DNA of 64,000 bases from Senegalimassilia anaerobia JC110. Lineage in GTDB: Bacteria > Actinomycetota > Coriobacteriia > Coriobacteriales > Eggerthellaceae. The stretch covers positions 440,212-504,211 of the forward strand of contig NZ_HE611015.1 in assembly GCF_000236865.1 (NCBI RefSeq), read 5' to 3'. Positions 43,112 through 51,941 of this stretch are shown here, in pieces. The translations under genes and the position numbers were made by a program. The notes beneath the pieces were generated by a model. The model did not search any database. It had not been told where the DNA came from and saw only the letters and a list, made by a program, of their open reading frames with translations. Numbering within the stretch: position 1 is the first letter of the stretch; each line of letters opens with the position of its first letter.

Positions 43112-44047
43112 TTAACCCTCTTTCTTGATCTTGCGGGCGATGCGATCGGCCACTGAAAGCTCCTCGCGCCTATCGCCTCCCCAAAACACCACGGCCAGCA
43201 TGCCCGGCCCCACATGGCTGCCGATGACCGGCCCGATGCTGCTTTCCAAAAACAGCAGGTTGTCGTCCTCTTTCGCCAGCAGCTCCTTCAGACGCGCCGC
43301 GTCCTTGGGGCAGTCGGCGTTGCCGATGACCACGCAACGGCCCGGCATTTGATCGGTCATGCGCTTCGAGCAGTACTCGGCCAGCTGCCTGATGCCCTTC
43401 TTGCGCCCGCGCGCCACACCCGTCAGTGCAAGCTTGCCCTCGATGCTGATGTTGAGCAGCGGCTTCACATCGAGCTTCGCGCCCGCGTAGGCAACGGTGC
43501 TGGGGATGCGGCCGCCGCGGCGCAGCGATTCCAGATCGTCGACCATGAACTCGGCGTCGACGAAGTAGCGCGCCTCCTCGGCCCACGCGGCCAGCTCGCG
43601 CGCCGTCATGCCGTTGTCGCGCTGGTTGAGCGCCTCGTAAACCAGAAGCGCCTCGGCGACCGATGCCAGATAGGTGTCGACCACGTACAGCTCGGCCTCG
43701 GGGTGCTCGGCGATCAACTGGTCGCGCATCATCACCGCCGTATTGAAGCTGCCGGAAAGGCCGCTGGTGAAGCTCAGATACACCGTGGGAACGCCGCTTT
43801 CGATGGCCTTCGAGAACACGTCATGGAACACCGTCACAGGCACCTGCGCCGTGGACGGCTGCGAACCTGCGCGCATGCCCTCGTAGAACTCATGCGGCGT
43901 GATAGTGCGATACAGATCGTCGCTATGCTCGCCCTTTTCGTCGATATAGGGAAACTCCAGCAGCTGCACGCCGGGACGGTCGATTACCTCGAAGGGGAGG
44001 TCGCAGCAGGAGTCGATGATCAGATTGCATTTCGGCTGGGCTTCCAT
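43112..44047 (-). CDS. DegV family fatty-acid-binding protein
   Basis: This 311-residue DegV protein has the N-terminal LIIDSCCDLPFEVIDR, then TAQVPVTVFHDVF and SFTSGLSGSFNTAVM. DegV proteins bind acyl chains; in other bacteria FakB members present fatty acids to the kinase FakA. No fakA-like gene is in the window. The next upstream gene encodes a second DegV with clearly different sequence. Confidence 0.9.
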   Translation of the reverse strand: MEAQPKCNLIIDSCCDLPFEVIDRPGVQLLEFPYIDEKGEHSDDLYRTITPHEFYEGMRAGSQPSTAQVPVTVFHDVFSKAIESGVPTVYLSFTSGLSGSFNTAVMMRDQLIAEHPEAELYVVDTYLASVAEALLVYEALNQRDNGMTARELAAWAEEARYFVDAEFMVDDLESLRRGGRIPSTVAYAGAKLDVKPLLNISIEGKLALTGVARGRKKGIRQLAEYCSKRMTDQMPGRCVVIGNADCPKDAARLKELLAKEDDNLLFLESSIGPVIGSHVGPGMLAVVFWGGDRREELSVADRIARKIKKEG

Positions 44048-44107
44048 GCATCTCCTTTCGTTGGAACGCCCGCGCCCGCAGGCGGTGGACGGGTTTTCGC
44101 TTCGCGC

Positions 44108-45010
44108 CTAGGAAGCGCAGGTCAGGGCCGCCTTCGGCCCGGTCAGCTTGCCCGATATGGCATGCGCGCATTCATAGGCGACGCCGACGGCCGGGCCCAC
44201 GTGCAGCCCCACCACCGGGCTTACCGGCAACACGCTGACTTTGCGGCCGAGCATGGGCTCGATGACCTCGTGCGCCCATTTCACCGCCGGGGCCTTATCA
44301 CCGATGTAATGCACCACCACATCGCGCAAGCCATGCTCCTCGATATCGGCCTTCATGGCCGCCACGATCTTGTCCAAGGCCTTTTTACGCGTGCGCACTT
44401 TGGCGAAGGCGACCGGCGACCCATCGCGCACGGTAAGCACGGGCGCCAGCTGGATGAGGTTGCCCAAAAGCGCCGCCGCACCGCCGATACGCCCGCCTTT
44501 CTGCAGAAACGTCAAGCTTTCCGGCGTGAACAGGAAACGGGTGCGCTCAATGGCATCGAGGGCCGCCTGGGCCACGCCGCGCAAATCTTCGCCCCCATCG
44601 CGTGCGGCCACAGCCTCGAGCACGGGAAACGCCTCGTCGAAGCCGCACGACTGCGAGTCGATCAGCTCCCACTTGAAGCCGATGTTGCGCGCGGCCACCG
44701 CTCGGATGGCGCGCAAGGCGCCATCATAGGCGCCCGAAAGGCCCGTGGAGATGAAGATGCCGCACACCTGGTCTCCGGCGCGAGCCGCATCCTCGAACAC
44801 CTCCTCAAGCAAATGCTGGGAAGGCTGGCTTGACGTGGGGATATCATCCACCATGTCGTAGATATCGGCATAGAACGCATCCAAGTCCATGGTTGCATCC
44901 TCGTATTCCCTGCCGTTGCGGTTCACGTACAGCGTGACCACTTGGATATCAAGCTGGGCGGCCATCTCCTGCGTGATCGAAGACACGGAATCGGTGATGA
45001 TCCTGATCAT
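44108..45010 (-). CDS. DegV family fatty-acid-binding protein (second copy)
   Basis: This 300-residue DegV protein shows IITDSVSSITQEMAAQLD, TSSQPSQHLLEEVFEDA, FISTGLSGAYDGAL and the C-terminal lid SPVVGLHVGPAVGVAYE. It lies 60 bases upstream of the other DegV gene in the same orientation, so the pair probably arose by old duplication and may handle different acyl chains. Confidence 0.92.
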   Translation of the reverse strand: MIRIITDSVSSITQEMAAQLDIQVVTLYVNRNGREYEDATMDLDAFYADIYDMVDDIPTSSQPSQHLLEEVFEDAARAGDQVCGIFISTGLSGAYDGALRAIRAVAARNIGFKWELIDSQSCGFDEAFPVLEAVAARDGGEDLRGVAQAALDAIERTRFLFTPESLTFLQKGGRIGGAAALLGNLIQLAPVLTVRDGSPVAFAKVRTRKKALDKIVAAMKADIEEHGLRDVVVHYIGDKAPAVKWAHEVIEPMLGRKVSVLPVSPVVGLHVGPAVGVAYECAHAISGKLTGPKAALTCAS

Positions 45011-45061
45011 GAATCCCCCTATCGAAAGCGCGACCGAAGCGCGCGTACATTACATTCAACC

Positions 45062-46525
45062 CTACGCGATACCGCGAAGCTTGCCAACAAGCGCACGGCG
45101 GCGCTCACAAAGACCATACTCCAAGCCCACCGGATAGGTATGGGGGTTGAGCATGCGCTTTTGGCTTTCGTCCAAACAGGCCAGGCCTTCGCGGCACCGC
45201 CGTTGCGCCTCCATGGCGCTGCGGCCGTTTGCGTCGAGCACCACCTGACCGTTGCGGGCCAGGGGCTCGAGCATCGTGGAAAACCGCTTGCCCGCAAGCT
45301 TCTTGCGGCGCATGGAGTCGAGCGGGTCCACGATGACCTGGCCCTCGTCCACACCGGAGTTCACATCGAACACCATATCGCCGGCGATCGTGCCATCTTC
45401 GTTGTAGTACCGGCGAACGTCGAGCACGCCCGGCACCGTCAGCTTCGCCGCTGACTCGCTGATCTTCAGGCGATCGACCCACTCAGCCTGCCCCGGGGCA
45501 CGCGTCGCCGAAAGCTTGTACACGCCGCCGAGCGTGGGTTGGTCGAACGCGCAGGCAAGCTTGGTGCCCACGCCCCAGCTGCTCACGGGAGCGCCTTCGT
45601 CCAAGATGGACTGGATGGTGTATTCGTCCAGGTCGTTGGACAGCACGATGCCGCAATCGTCCAAGCCGGCCTCATCGAGCATGCGGCGCGCCATCTTCGC
45701 CAACCAGGCCAGGTCGCCCGAGTCGATGCGGATGCCCGCCAGGCGCTCGCCTCGGGCGCGCATCTCAAGGCCCACCGTGATGGCGTTGCGGATGCCCTGC
45801 TCCACGTCGTAGGTGTCCACGAGCAGCACGCAGTTGCGCGGGAACTCGCGCGCGTAAGCGCGAAAGGCCTCGAGCTCGTTGGGAAACGACATGACCCACG
45901 AGTGCGCATGCGTGCCCGACACCGGCAGACCGTAGGTTTTGCCCGCAAGCACGTTGGATGTGGACGCGCAGCCGCCAACCACCGCAGCCCGGCTTGCCCA
46001 CATGCCGCCGCCAGCGCCCTGGGCGCGTCGCAGGCCGAACTCGGCGACGGGCAGACCGTGAGCCGCCAAGCACACGCGAGCGGCCTTGGTGGCGATAAGC
46101 GTTTCGAAGTTCACGCAGTTCAAAAGCGCCGTCTCGATGAGCTGGCAATCCATGATGGGCCCCATCACACGCACGAGCGGCTCATGCGGGAAGACCACGG
46201 CGCCCTCGGCCACGGCATCGACGTCAACGCGCAGCGAGAACGTGCGCAGGTACTCCAGAAACGCGGGCTTGAACAACCTGCCCCCGCCGGGCGCATCAAG
46301 GCTTGCCAAGTATTCAACATCCTCGGCGCTGAACGCGAACCCTTCGATGAGCTCGGCAAGCTGGTCCATGCCGCAGGCGATGGCGTAGCCGCCGCGGAAG
46401 GGATAGTCGCGGAAATACGCATGGAAGCACGCCTGCGTGGCGCCCTGCCCCGTCTCCCAATACCCTTGTGCCATGGTCAGCTGATACAGATCGGTGAGCA
46501 GCTCGTGGCCGTTTTCCCCGTGCAC
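45062..46525 (-). CDS. pncB: Nicotinate phosphoribosyltransferase
   Basis: This 487-residue enzyme of the NAD salvage pathway makes nicotinate mononucleotide from nicotinate and PRPP. It shows LLTDLYQLTMAQGYWETGQ at the start, EFGLRRAQGAGGGM, SGTHAHSWVMSF and GIRIDSGDLAWLAKMARRML. The last three carry the base- and PRPP-binding residues. AGGAGG precedes the ATG. The downstream DegV gene is 51 bases away. Confidence 0.94.
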   Translation of the reverse strand: MHGENGHELLTDLYQLTMAQGYWETGQGATQACFHAYFRDYPFRGGYAIACGMDQLAELIEGFAFSAEDVEYLASLDAPGGGRLFKPAFLEYLRTFSLRVDVDAVAEGAVVFPHEPLVRVMGPIMDCQLIETALLNCVNFETLIATKAARVCLAAHGLPVAEFGLRRAQGAGGGMWASRAAVVGGCASTSNVLAGKTYGLPVSGTHAHSWVMSFPNELEAFRAYAREFPRNCVLLVDTYDVEQGIRNAITVGLEMRARGERLAGIRIDSGDLAWLAKMARRMLDEAGLDDCGIVLSNDLDEYTIQSILDEGAPVSSWGVGTKLACAFDQPTLGGVYKLSATRAPGQAEWVDRLKISESAAKLTVPGVLDVRRYYNEDGTIAGDMVFDVNSGVDEGQVIVDPLDSMRRKKLAGKRFSTMLEPLARNGQVVLDANGRSAMEAQRRCREGLACLDESQKRMLNPHTYPVGLEYGLCERRRALVGKLRGIA

Positions 46526-46545
46526 GTTGATACCTCCTGACGCAG

Positions 46546-46576
46546 GCGCCCCCGCTTTCTGCCCAAGCGGGGGCGC
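46546..46576. terminator. Hairpin between ricT and pncB
   Basis: A 12-bp stem (gcgcccccgctt / aagcgggggcgc) with a ~7-base loop lies 10 bases past the ricT stop and upstream of the pncB ribosome-binding site. There is no U-tract; it may attenuate read-through into pncB. Confidence 0.55.
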
Positions 46577-46585
46577 GAAATGCTG

Positions 46586-48184
46586 CTAGTTGCCCTGCGG
46601 GGCACCCTGGCCTTCGCCGGCGCCTGCGGCCTTATGGCTGCGGCGGCGCGCACGGCGATGCTGACCGGGAGCCTGGCCTTCCTGGCCGCCTTCGCGCTGT
46701 TTGCGCTGGCCGCCCTGGTCGGGACGAGGGGCCTGAGCCAGGCCCGACGACTTTTGACCCGGACGCACGCGGGGCTTGGGACCTTGGCCGTCGGGCTTGC
46801 CGCCGCGCTGCGCGTCGGCACCGCCCTTGGGACCTTGGCCGCGCTTGCCCGCCTGCTGGGCGGATCCGGATTGCTTGCCACCCTGGTTCTGCTGCTTGGC
46901 GTCCTTGCCGCCCTGGCCACGGCGCTTGCTCGGCTGCATGCCGCGACGCTTGGCCTGGCCTTCCTTGGGCTGCTTGCCGCCCTGCCCCTGCTGCTTGCCG
47001 GCGGGCGCTGCGTTTGCGGCTTGGGCGGAATCGGTGCGCGGAGCTTGGTTCTCCCCGGTCTGAGCGGCACCGCCCGACACCTTGGTGGAGCGGCGGCGAC
47101 GTGGCTTGCGCGCGGGCTGCGATTCGGCGGCCTTCTGCTCTGCGCGCTCGCCCTTGCCGCGGCCGCGCCTGCTGGAGCGACCGGGCTTGGCCTCGCCGGC
47201 GCCGTCGGCCTTCTTGCCGCCCGGGACGTGACGCACGCCAGCGCGGTCGGCAAGCTTGTCCTTGCCCGACAGCTGCGGCGTGGCCAGCGCTGCGGCGGCG
47301 CCGAAGGCATCGCCGGGCTGTTCGCTCAAAGCACGTTCCCAAGCCTCGCACCCCACGCACTTCGGACGTGCGCCCTCCTCGGGTGCATCGAAGTCGGCAA
47401 GCGGGACGCGCACGGGCTTCTCGCCCTCGATGCGCAGCGACACCACTTCGCGCGGAACATCCAGGTCCACTACCTTCGCCACGCCATCAGGCGTTTCCAC
47501 CTGGGCGTTCTTCTTCGGCGCACGGCTTTTGAAATCCTTATAGGCATCATATTCGTAGCGAAGACAGCACATGAGCCTGCCGCATACGCCCGAGATCTTC
47601 TGCGGATTCAGCGACAGGTCCTGCTCCTTGGCCATGCGGATGGACACCGGGCAGAACTCGCCGCCGAGGCGCTTGCAGCACAGCTCCTGGCCGCAATGGC
47701 CCAGGCCGCCCACCATACGCGCCTCGTCGCGGACGCCGATCTGGCGCATGTCGACGCGCACATGCAGGCGCGATGAAAGCGTGCGCACCAGCTCACGGAA
47801 GTCGACGCGGTTCTCGGATTCGAAGTAGAACACGGCCTTGTCACCGTCGAACAGGTACTCCACCGAAACCGGGCGCATCTCCTCGGAGGCCTTCGCGGCA
47901 AGCTCCTTGAACACGGGGAGCGCCTCAGCGGCGCGGGCCTCGAGCTCGGCCTGCTTGGCGCGATCTTCGTCATCAGCCACGCGCAAGACGGGCTTCAAAG
48001 GGGTTTTCAGCTTCTTGACCTGGTCGGGCGTTGCCTCGAACGCAGGCTCGCCCATATGGCCGAACTCGGTTCCCCGGGCGGTTTGGACCACGACGTCGCA
48101 TCCGGCGTGCAGTTCCAGCTCGCCCGCATCGAACCACAGCGTTTTAGGGTTGTAGGGCAGGTTGACAGGCGCTATGCGGACCAT
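46586..48184 (-). CDS. ricT: PSP1-domain protein RicT (YaaT-like) with long basic tail
   Basis: This 532-residue protein has residues 1 to ~270 as the PSP1/RicT domain, with conserved cysteines C164, C169, C170, C178, C201, C206 and C207 (GHCGQELCC, GVCGRLMCC). In Bacillus, cysteines of this type hold 4Fe-4S clusters in the RicA-RicF-RicT complex that helps RNase Y mature mRNA. From residue ~290 to the end there is a Gly/Gln/Lys/Arg-rich disordered tail that normal RicT lacks. ATG 48184 has AAGGAG upstream. The tmk-holB-ricT order is the classical one; ricA and ricF are not in the window. Confidence 0.88.
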   Translation of the reverse strand: MVRIAPVNLPYNPKTLWFDAGELELHAGCDVVVQTARGTEFGHMGEPAFEATPDQVKKLKTPLKPVLRVADDEDRAKQAELEARAAEALPVFKELAAKASEEMRPVSVEYLFDGDKAVFYFESENRVDFRELVRTLSSRLHVRVDMRQIGVRDEARMVGGLGHCGQELCCKRLGGEFCPVSIRMAKEQDLSLNPQKISGVCGRLMCCLRYEYDAYKDFKSRAPKKNAQVETPDGVAKVVDLDVPREVVSLRIEGEKPVRVPLADFDAPEEGARPKCVGCEAWERALSEQPGDAFGAAAALATPQLSGKDKLADRAGVRHVPGGKKADGAGEAKPGRSSRRGRGKGERAEQKAAESQPARKPRRRRSTKVSGGAAQTGENQAPRTDSAQAANAAPAGKQQGQGGKQPKEGQAKRRGMQPSKRRGQGGKDAKQQNQGGKQSGSAQQAGKRGQGPKGGADAQRGGKPDGQGPKPRVRPGQKSSGLAQAPRPDQGGQRKQREGGQEGQAPGQHRRARRRSHKAAGAGEGQGAPQGN

Positions 48185-48198
48185 GGCGCTCCTTCTTT

Positions 48199-49374
48199 CT
48201 ATCTGGCATACGCCCGCGGCGCCGCATTGGGCAGCGCACGGCCGTACAGTATGTCGCGAACCTCGAGCAGCATCGCGTCGATGCACGTCTCAGGAGATAC
48301 ATTATAAGAGATGGCGACGTCGCAGCGGCGCACGGCCGCGATAGCAGCGGCGGCACGCGCGGCGTCGGTACGCGCCGCGGCTTCCTCGATGGAGGGCCTG
48401 ACGTCGGCGTTGACCACTTGATCGGACGCGCCCGCGGCCTGGACCATGATGTCGCGCAGCCACGAGCGGGTGATGCCGGTGAGCTGGCGCAGCGACTCGG
48501 CGGTCTTGGCCGTGAGCTGGCGCTTGTTGCGCGCCTCGATCTGACGGATGGCCGACTTCGCCAGGAAGTCGGCATTCTCGGCGAGCTCGGCCTCCTGCTC
48601 GGCGCGCACGGTGTCGAGCGGAAGCTTCACGCGCACCACCAAGTCGGCGGCGAACCCGATGACGTCCCAATCGTCGGCGCGGCGCAGGCATGCCAGCACC
48701 TCGAGCACCCGGGCGCGGAACTCCAAGCGCTCGTTGGACTTCAGGAACTCCACCGCGCGGGTGATGGAGCCATCGCAGGCTTGCAGCGCCACGCGCGCCT
48801 GCTCGAGGCTTGCGCCCGAGTTCTGCACCACGATGCCCGCCGCCTCGGAAACCGGGATAGTGCGGAACGGCACCACCTGGCAGCGCGAGACGATGGTGGG
48901 CAGCACGCTTTCGCGGGTGCGCGCGAGCAGGATGAGCACCACATCGGCGGGCGGCTCCTCGAGCGTTTTCAGGAACGCGTTGGCCGCCTGCACGCCGAGC
49001 AGGTCCACTCGATCGAGGATGTAGACCTTGCGATCTGCCTGGATGGGCGCCAAGGCCGTGTCGGCCACGATGCCGCGCACCTGCTCGACCAGATAGCCGG
49101 CAGCGCCCTCGGGCTCGAACATGCGCACATCCGGGTGCTTCTTGCGCATGATGCGCCCGCAGGTGTCGCAAGCGCCGCAATTGCCGCCGCGTGGGCCCTT
49201 GGGGCCTTTCGGGCACAGGATGCCCTGAGCGAAGGCGAGCGCCGCAAGCGTCTTGTTCGAGCCTGCCGGCCCGCAGAACAGGTACGCGTGGCTGACGCGC
49301 CCCGATGCCACGGTGGCGCGCAAGAACTCGCGCACCTGCGGCTGGCCCAAGATGTTCTCGAATGCGTCTGCCAT
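48199..49374 (-). CDS. holB: DNA polymerase III delta' subunit
   Basis: This 391-residue clamp-loader subunit starts ENILGQPQVREFLRATVASG. The P-loop is the degenerate GPAGSNKT; a four-Cys zinc module (CPKG...NCGACDTCG) and the SRC motif (TIVSRCQVVPF) follow. Delta' is the structural partner of gamma/tau in the clamp loader. It sits between tmk (5-base gap) and ricT, as in many Gram-positives. Confidence 0.93.
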   Translation of the reverse strand: MADAFENILGQPQVREFLRATVASGRVSHAYLFCGPAGSNKTLAALAFAQGILCPKGPKGPRGGNCGACDTCGRIMRKKHPDVRMFEPEGAAGYLVEQVRGIVADTALAPIQADRKVYILDRVDLLGVQAANAFLKTLEEPPADVVLILLARTRESVLPTIVSRCQVVPFRTIPVSEAAGIVVQNSGASLEQARVALQACDGSITRAVEFLKSNERLEFRARVLEVLACLRRADDWDVIGFAADLVVRVKLPLDTVRAEQEAELAENADFLAKSAIRQIEARNKRQLTAKTAESLRQLTGITRSWLRDIMVQAAGASDQVVNADVRPSIEEAAARTDAARAAAAIAAVRRCDVAISYNVSPETCIDAMLLEVRDILYGRALPNAAPRAYAR

Positions 49375-49379
49375 AAGCG

Positions 49380-50279
49380 CTACTGCTGCTCCTTGCCCGA
49401 ACGCTCCGCGCGAGGCGCCGATGCGGAATCCTCACGGTAATCCACGCGCCCCTCGTGGGTGCGGTGCACGTCGAGGCGCTCGAAGTAGGCCTCGTTGGCG
49501 CGCACGAAATCGCCCATCCACGGGAACAGGTCCGCCAGCTGGGCGAACACCTGCACGGCCGTATGCGATTTGCGCCCGTTCGAGCGCACCAGGCGCACGC
49601 GGCGCGGGTTCTTTTCCGCAATCTCCAAAAACGCCGCGTTCACGCGGGCATGAAAATCCTCGCCGGCTCGCTCCATGCGATCGGCCCCGGCGCGGCGCGT
49701 GGCGCGCTCCAGGCCCTCGGCGGCGCTGTCGGCCACCAGCAAGATGGTGCGATCGGGCACGATGCCCTGGCACGCAAAGGCATTCGCCGCTTCCACGAAC
49801 GCCCGGTCGAGCCCGCGCCCGTAGCCTTGGTAGGCAACGGTGGAATCGGTGAAGCGGTCGCACAGGACCACGGCCCCGCGCTCAAGCGCCGGGGCTATGA
49901 CCTGGCTGACCAGCTGCGCACGGGCCGCCTCGAATATGAGCAGCTCGGAGCCATCGCATATGTTGGAGTTCGCCGGATTCAACACCACGCCGCGCAGCTG
50001 CTCGCCCACCTCGGTGCCGCCGGGCTCGCGAAGGCACACGACTTCACGGCCCATAGCCGAAAGGGCGTTGGCCAAAAAGCGGATATGGGTGGTCTTGCCG
50101 GCGCCGTCGCCGCCCTCGAACGTGACGAACACGCCGCGCTCGGGCGCCTGCTCTGCGGAAAGCCCCTGATCGGGGGATTTCGTGGGAGCAGCCGGGTGCA
50201 CCGGGGCGCCCGAAGCTGGACGGCCCTCGCGCATCATCGGCACCTCGCTCACGATGCCCGTGTTGCGGATATCGGCCAC
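49380..50279 (-). CDS. tmk: Thymidylate kinase
   Basis: This 299-residue enzyme makes dTDP from dTMP. The P-loop FEGGDGAGKT ends at residue ~63, and the DRFTDSTVAYQGYGRGLD lid/DRF motif is intact. About 48 extra polar residues precede the family start; an ATG at codon 15 or 16 is an alternative. The C-terminus also runs ~40 residues beyond the normal end. It belongs to malic enzyme-tmk-holB-ricT, with spacings of 4 and 5 bases. Confidence 0.92.
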   Translation of the reverse strand: MADIRNTGIVSEVPMMREGRPASGAPVHPAAPTKSPDQGLSAEQAPERGVFVTFEGGDGAGKTTHIRFLANALSAMGREVVCLREPGGTEVGEQLRGVVLNPANSNICDGSELLIFEAARAQLVSQVIAPALERGAVVLCDRFTDSTVAYQGYGRGLDRAFVEAANAFACQGIVPDRTILLVADSAAEGLERATRRAGADRMERAGEDFHARVNAAFLEIAEKNPRRVRLVRSNGRKSHTAVQVFAQLADLFPWMGDFVRANEAYFERLDVHRTHEGRVDYREDSASAPRAERSGKEQQ

Positions 50280-50283
50280 GTTG

Positions 50284-51438
50284 CTATCCCTGCACGGCGC
50301 CGGCCACGGCGGCAGCCACGGCTTCCACGGCGCGCGGGTCGAACGGCTCGGGCATGATGAAGTCCTCGCTCAGCTCATCGTCGGAGACGAGCGCGGCGAG
50401 CGCCTCGGCGGCGGCCAGCTTCATCTGCTCCGTGATACGCGTGGCGCGCGACTCCAGGGCGCCCTTGAAGATGCCCGGGAACGCCACCACATTGTTGATC
50501 TGGTTCGGGAAGTCCGAGCGGCCGGTGCCCACCACGCGGGCGCCGGCGGCGCGGGCCACGTCCGGGAAGATCTCGGGCGTGGGGTTGGCCATGGCGAACA
50601 GGATGGCGTCGGAGTTCATGGACTTCACCATGTCGGCGGACACGATGCCCGGGGCGGAGACGCCCACAAAGATGTCGGCGCCGCGCATGGCGTCGGCCAA
50701 CGTACCCTCCTCATCGTTAAGGTTGGTGGTGGCGAGCATGGCGCGCTGAACCTCGTTGATGCCCTCGGAGCGCGAGTTGATGATGCCGCACTTATCGCAC
50801 AGGATAAGGTTCCTGAAGCCGTAGTTGAGCAACAGCTTGGCGATGGCGATGCCCGCCGAGCCGGCGCCGTTGACCACCACGCGGCACGATTCCTTCTGCT
50901 TGCCCGTCAGGCGAAGCGCGTTGATGACGCCGGAAAGCACCACAATGGCGGTGCCGTGCTGGTCGTCATGGAACACGGGGATGTCGAGCTCGTCGATCAG
51001 ACGGCGCTCGATCTCGAAGCAGCGCGGCGCGGAGATATCCTCGAGGTTGATGCCGCCGAAGCTGGGGGCGAGGCGTTTGACGGTCTCGACGATCTCGTCG
51101 ACGTCCTGGGTATCAAGGCACAGCGGGACGGCGTTCACGCCGCCGAAGGTCTTGAACAGCGCGCACTTGCCCTCCATAACGGGCATGGCCGCGGCAGGGC
51201 CGATGTTGCCCAGGCCGAGCACGGCCGAGCCATCGGAGACGACGGCCACGGTGTTGGCCTTCATGGTGTACTTGTACGCATCGGAAGGATTCTCGGCGAT
51301 CTTGCGGCACGGCTCGGCGACGCCGGGGGTGTAGGCCAGCGCCAGGTCCTCGCGCGTTTCGATCCTCATCTTCGGGACGGTTTCCAGCTTGCCCTGCCAC
51401 TGCTCATGCAAACGCAACGATTCCTGCGCGATATCCAT
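50284..51438 (-). CDS. NAD(P)-dependent malic enzyme
   Basis: This 384-residue bacterial malic enzyme oxidatively decarboxylates malate to pyruvate. It shows the malate-binding LAYTPGVAEPCRKI, the metal-site segment FHDDQHGTAIVVLSGVINAL, the Rossmann VVNGAGSAGIAIAKLL and ATGRSDFPNQINNV-like TGRSDFPNQINN. It lacks the C-terminal phosphotransacetylase-like domain of long forms. It heads the tmk-holB-ricT run. Divergent fumarase genes suggest joint C4 metabolism. Confidence 0.93.
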   Translation of the reverse strand: MDIAQESLRLHEQWQGKLETVPKMRIETREDLALAYTPGVAEPCRKIAENPSDAYKYTMKANTVAVVSDGSAVLGLGNIGPAAAMPVMEGKCALFKTFGGVNAVPLCLDTQDVDEIVETVKRLAPSFGGINLEDISAPRCFEIERRLIDELDIPVFHDDQHGTAIVVLSGVINALRLTGKQKESCRVVVNGAGSAGIAIAKLLLNYGFRNLILCDKCGIINSRSEGINEVQRAMLATTNLNDEEGTLADAMRGADIFVGVSAPGIVSADMVKSMNSDAILFAMANPTPEIFPDVARAAGARVVGTGRSDFPNQINNVVAFPGIFKGALESRATRITEQMKLAAAEALAALVSDDELSEDFIMPEPFDPRAVEAVAAAVAGAVQG

Positions 51439-51532
51439 GCTGCTCCATGCACCTTTCCCTATGCACGGCGCCGGCGGCGCCGCTTAGCGTGAGCGTTCCC
51501 GCTTCCTTGCGAAAACGTATGTCCAACTAGGG

Positions 51533-51538
51533 ATTATA
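51533..51538 (-). promoter_or_regulatory. -10 element of the malic enzyme promoter
   Basis: A perfect TATAAT on the minus strand lies ~95 bases before the start codon. No recognisable -35 box lies at 16-18 bases. Confidence 0.55.
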
Positions 51539-51941
51539 CCCCTTGACCCTTGCCGCCCGCCCACCGCGCGCACTCTCCCCGAAAAACGCCCATGAGGTGT
51601 GTTTCGCCCGATGAGCTGGGGGCGTGCAAAGATTAGGCAAGCGAATACGGAAAGAGGGCAGCCAAGCCTTCAGGCCGCGTCATCGGCGCAAGGCCCGATG
51701 CGCGGCAGGCCATTTGCAACACGCGATACGCCTGGCAAAAGCAACGACGGAGGAGAACGAAAACGCAAAGCGATACGCGGCGGGCTTCACACTCGTTCAC
51801 GGCGATACGGGCGCACGCCCCCCTTCACAGCAAGCAATCACGCGAAAACCCCCGCCCCGCTCCCCGGATTGCGTGGAATTCCCGCACCGGGCCATCGCAT
51901 AGCGCACAATAGGGGCACGCATCATAAGGGAAAGGAACAAC
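51539..51941. other. Divergent region upstream of the fumarase genes
   Basis: These 400 bases lie between the malic enzyme promoter and the fumarase start. Frames crossing the region translate to Arg/Pro-rich nonsense. A CACAAT box at about 51905 could belong to the fumarase promoter. No RNA gene recognised. Confidence 0.35.
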
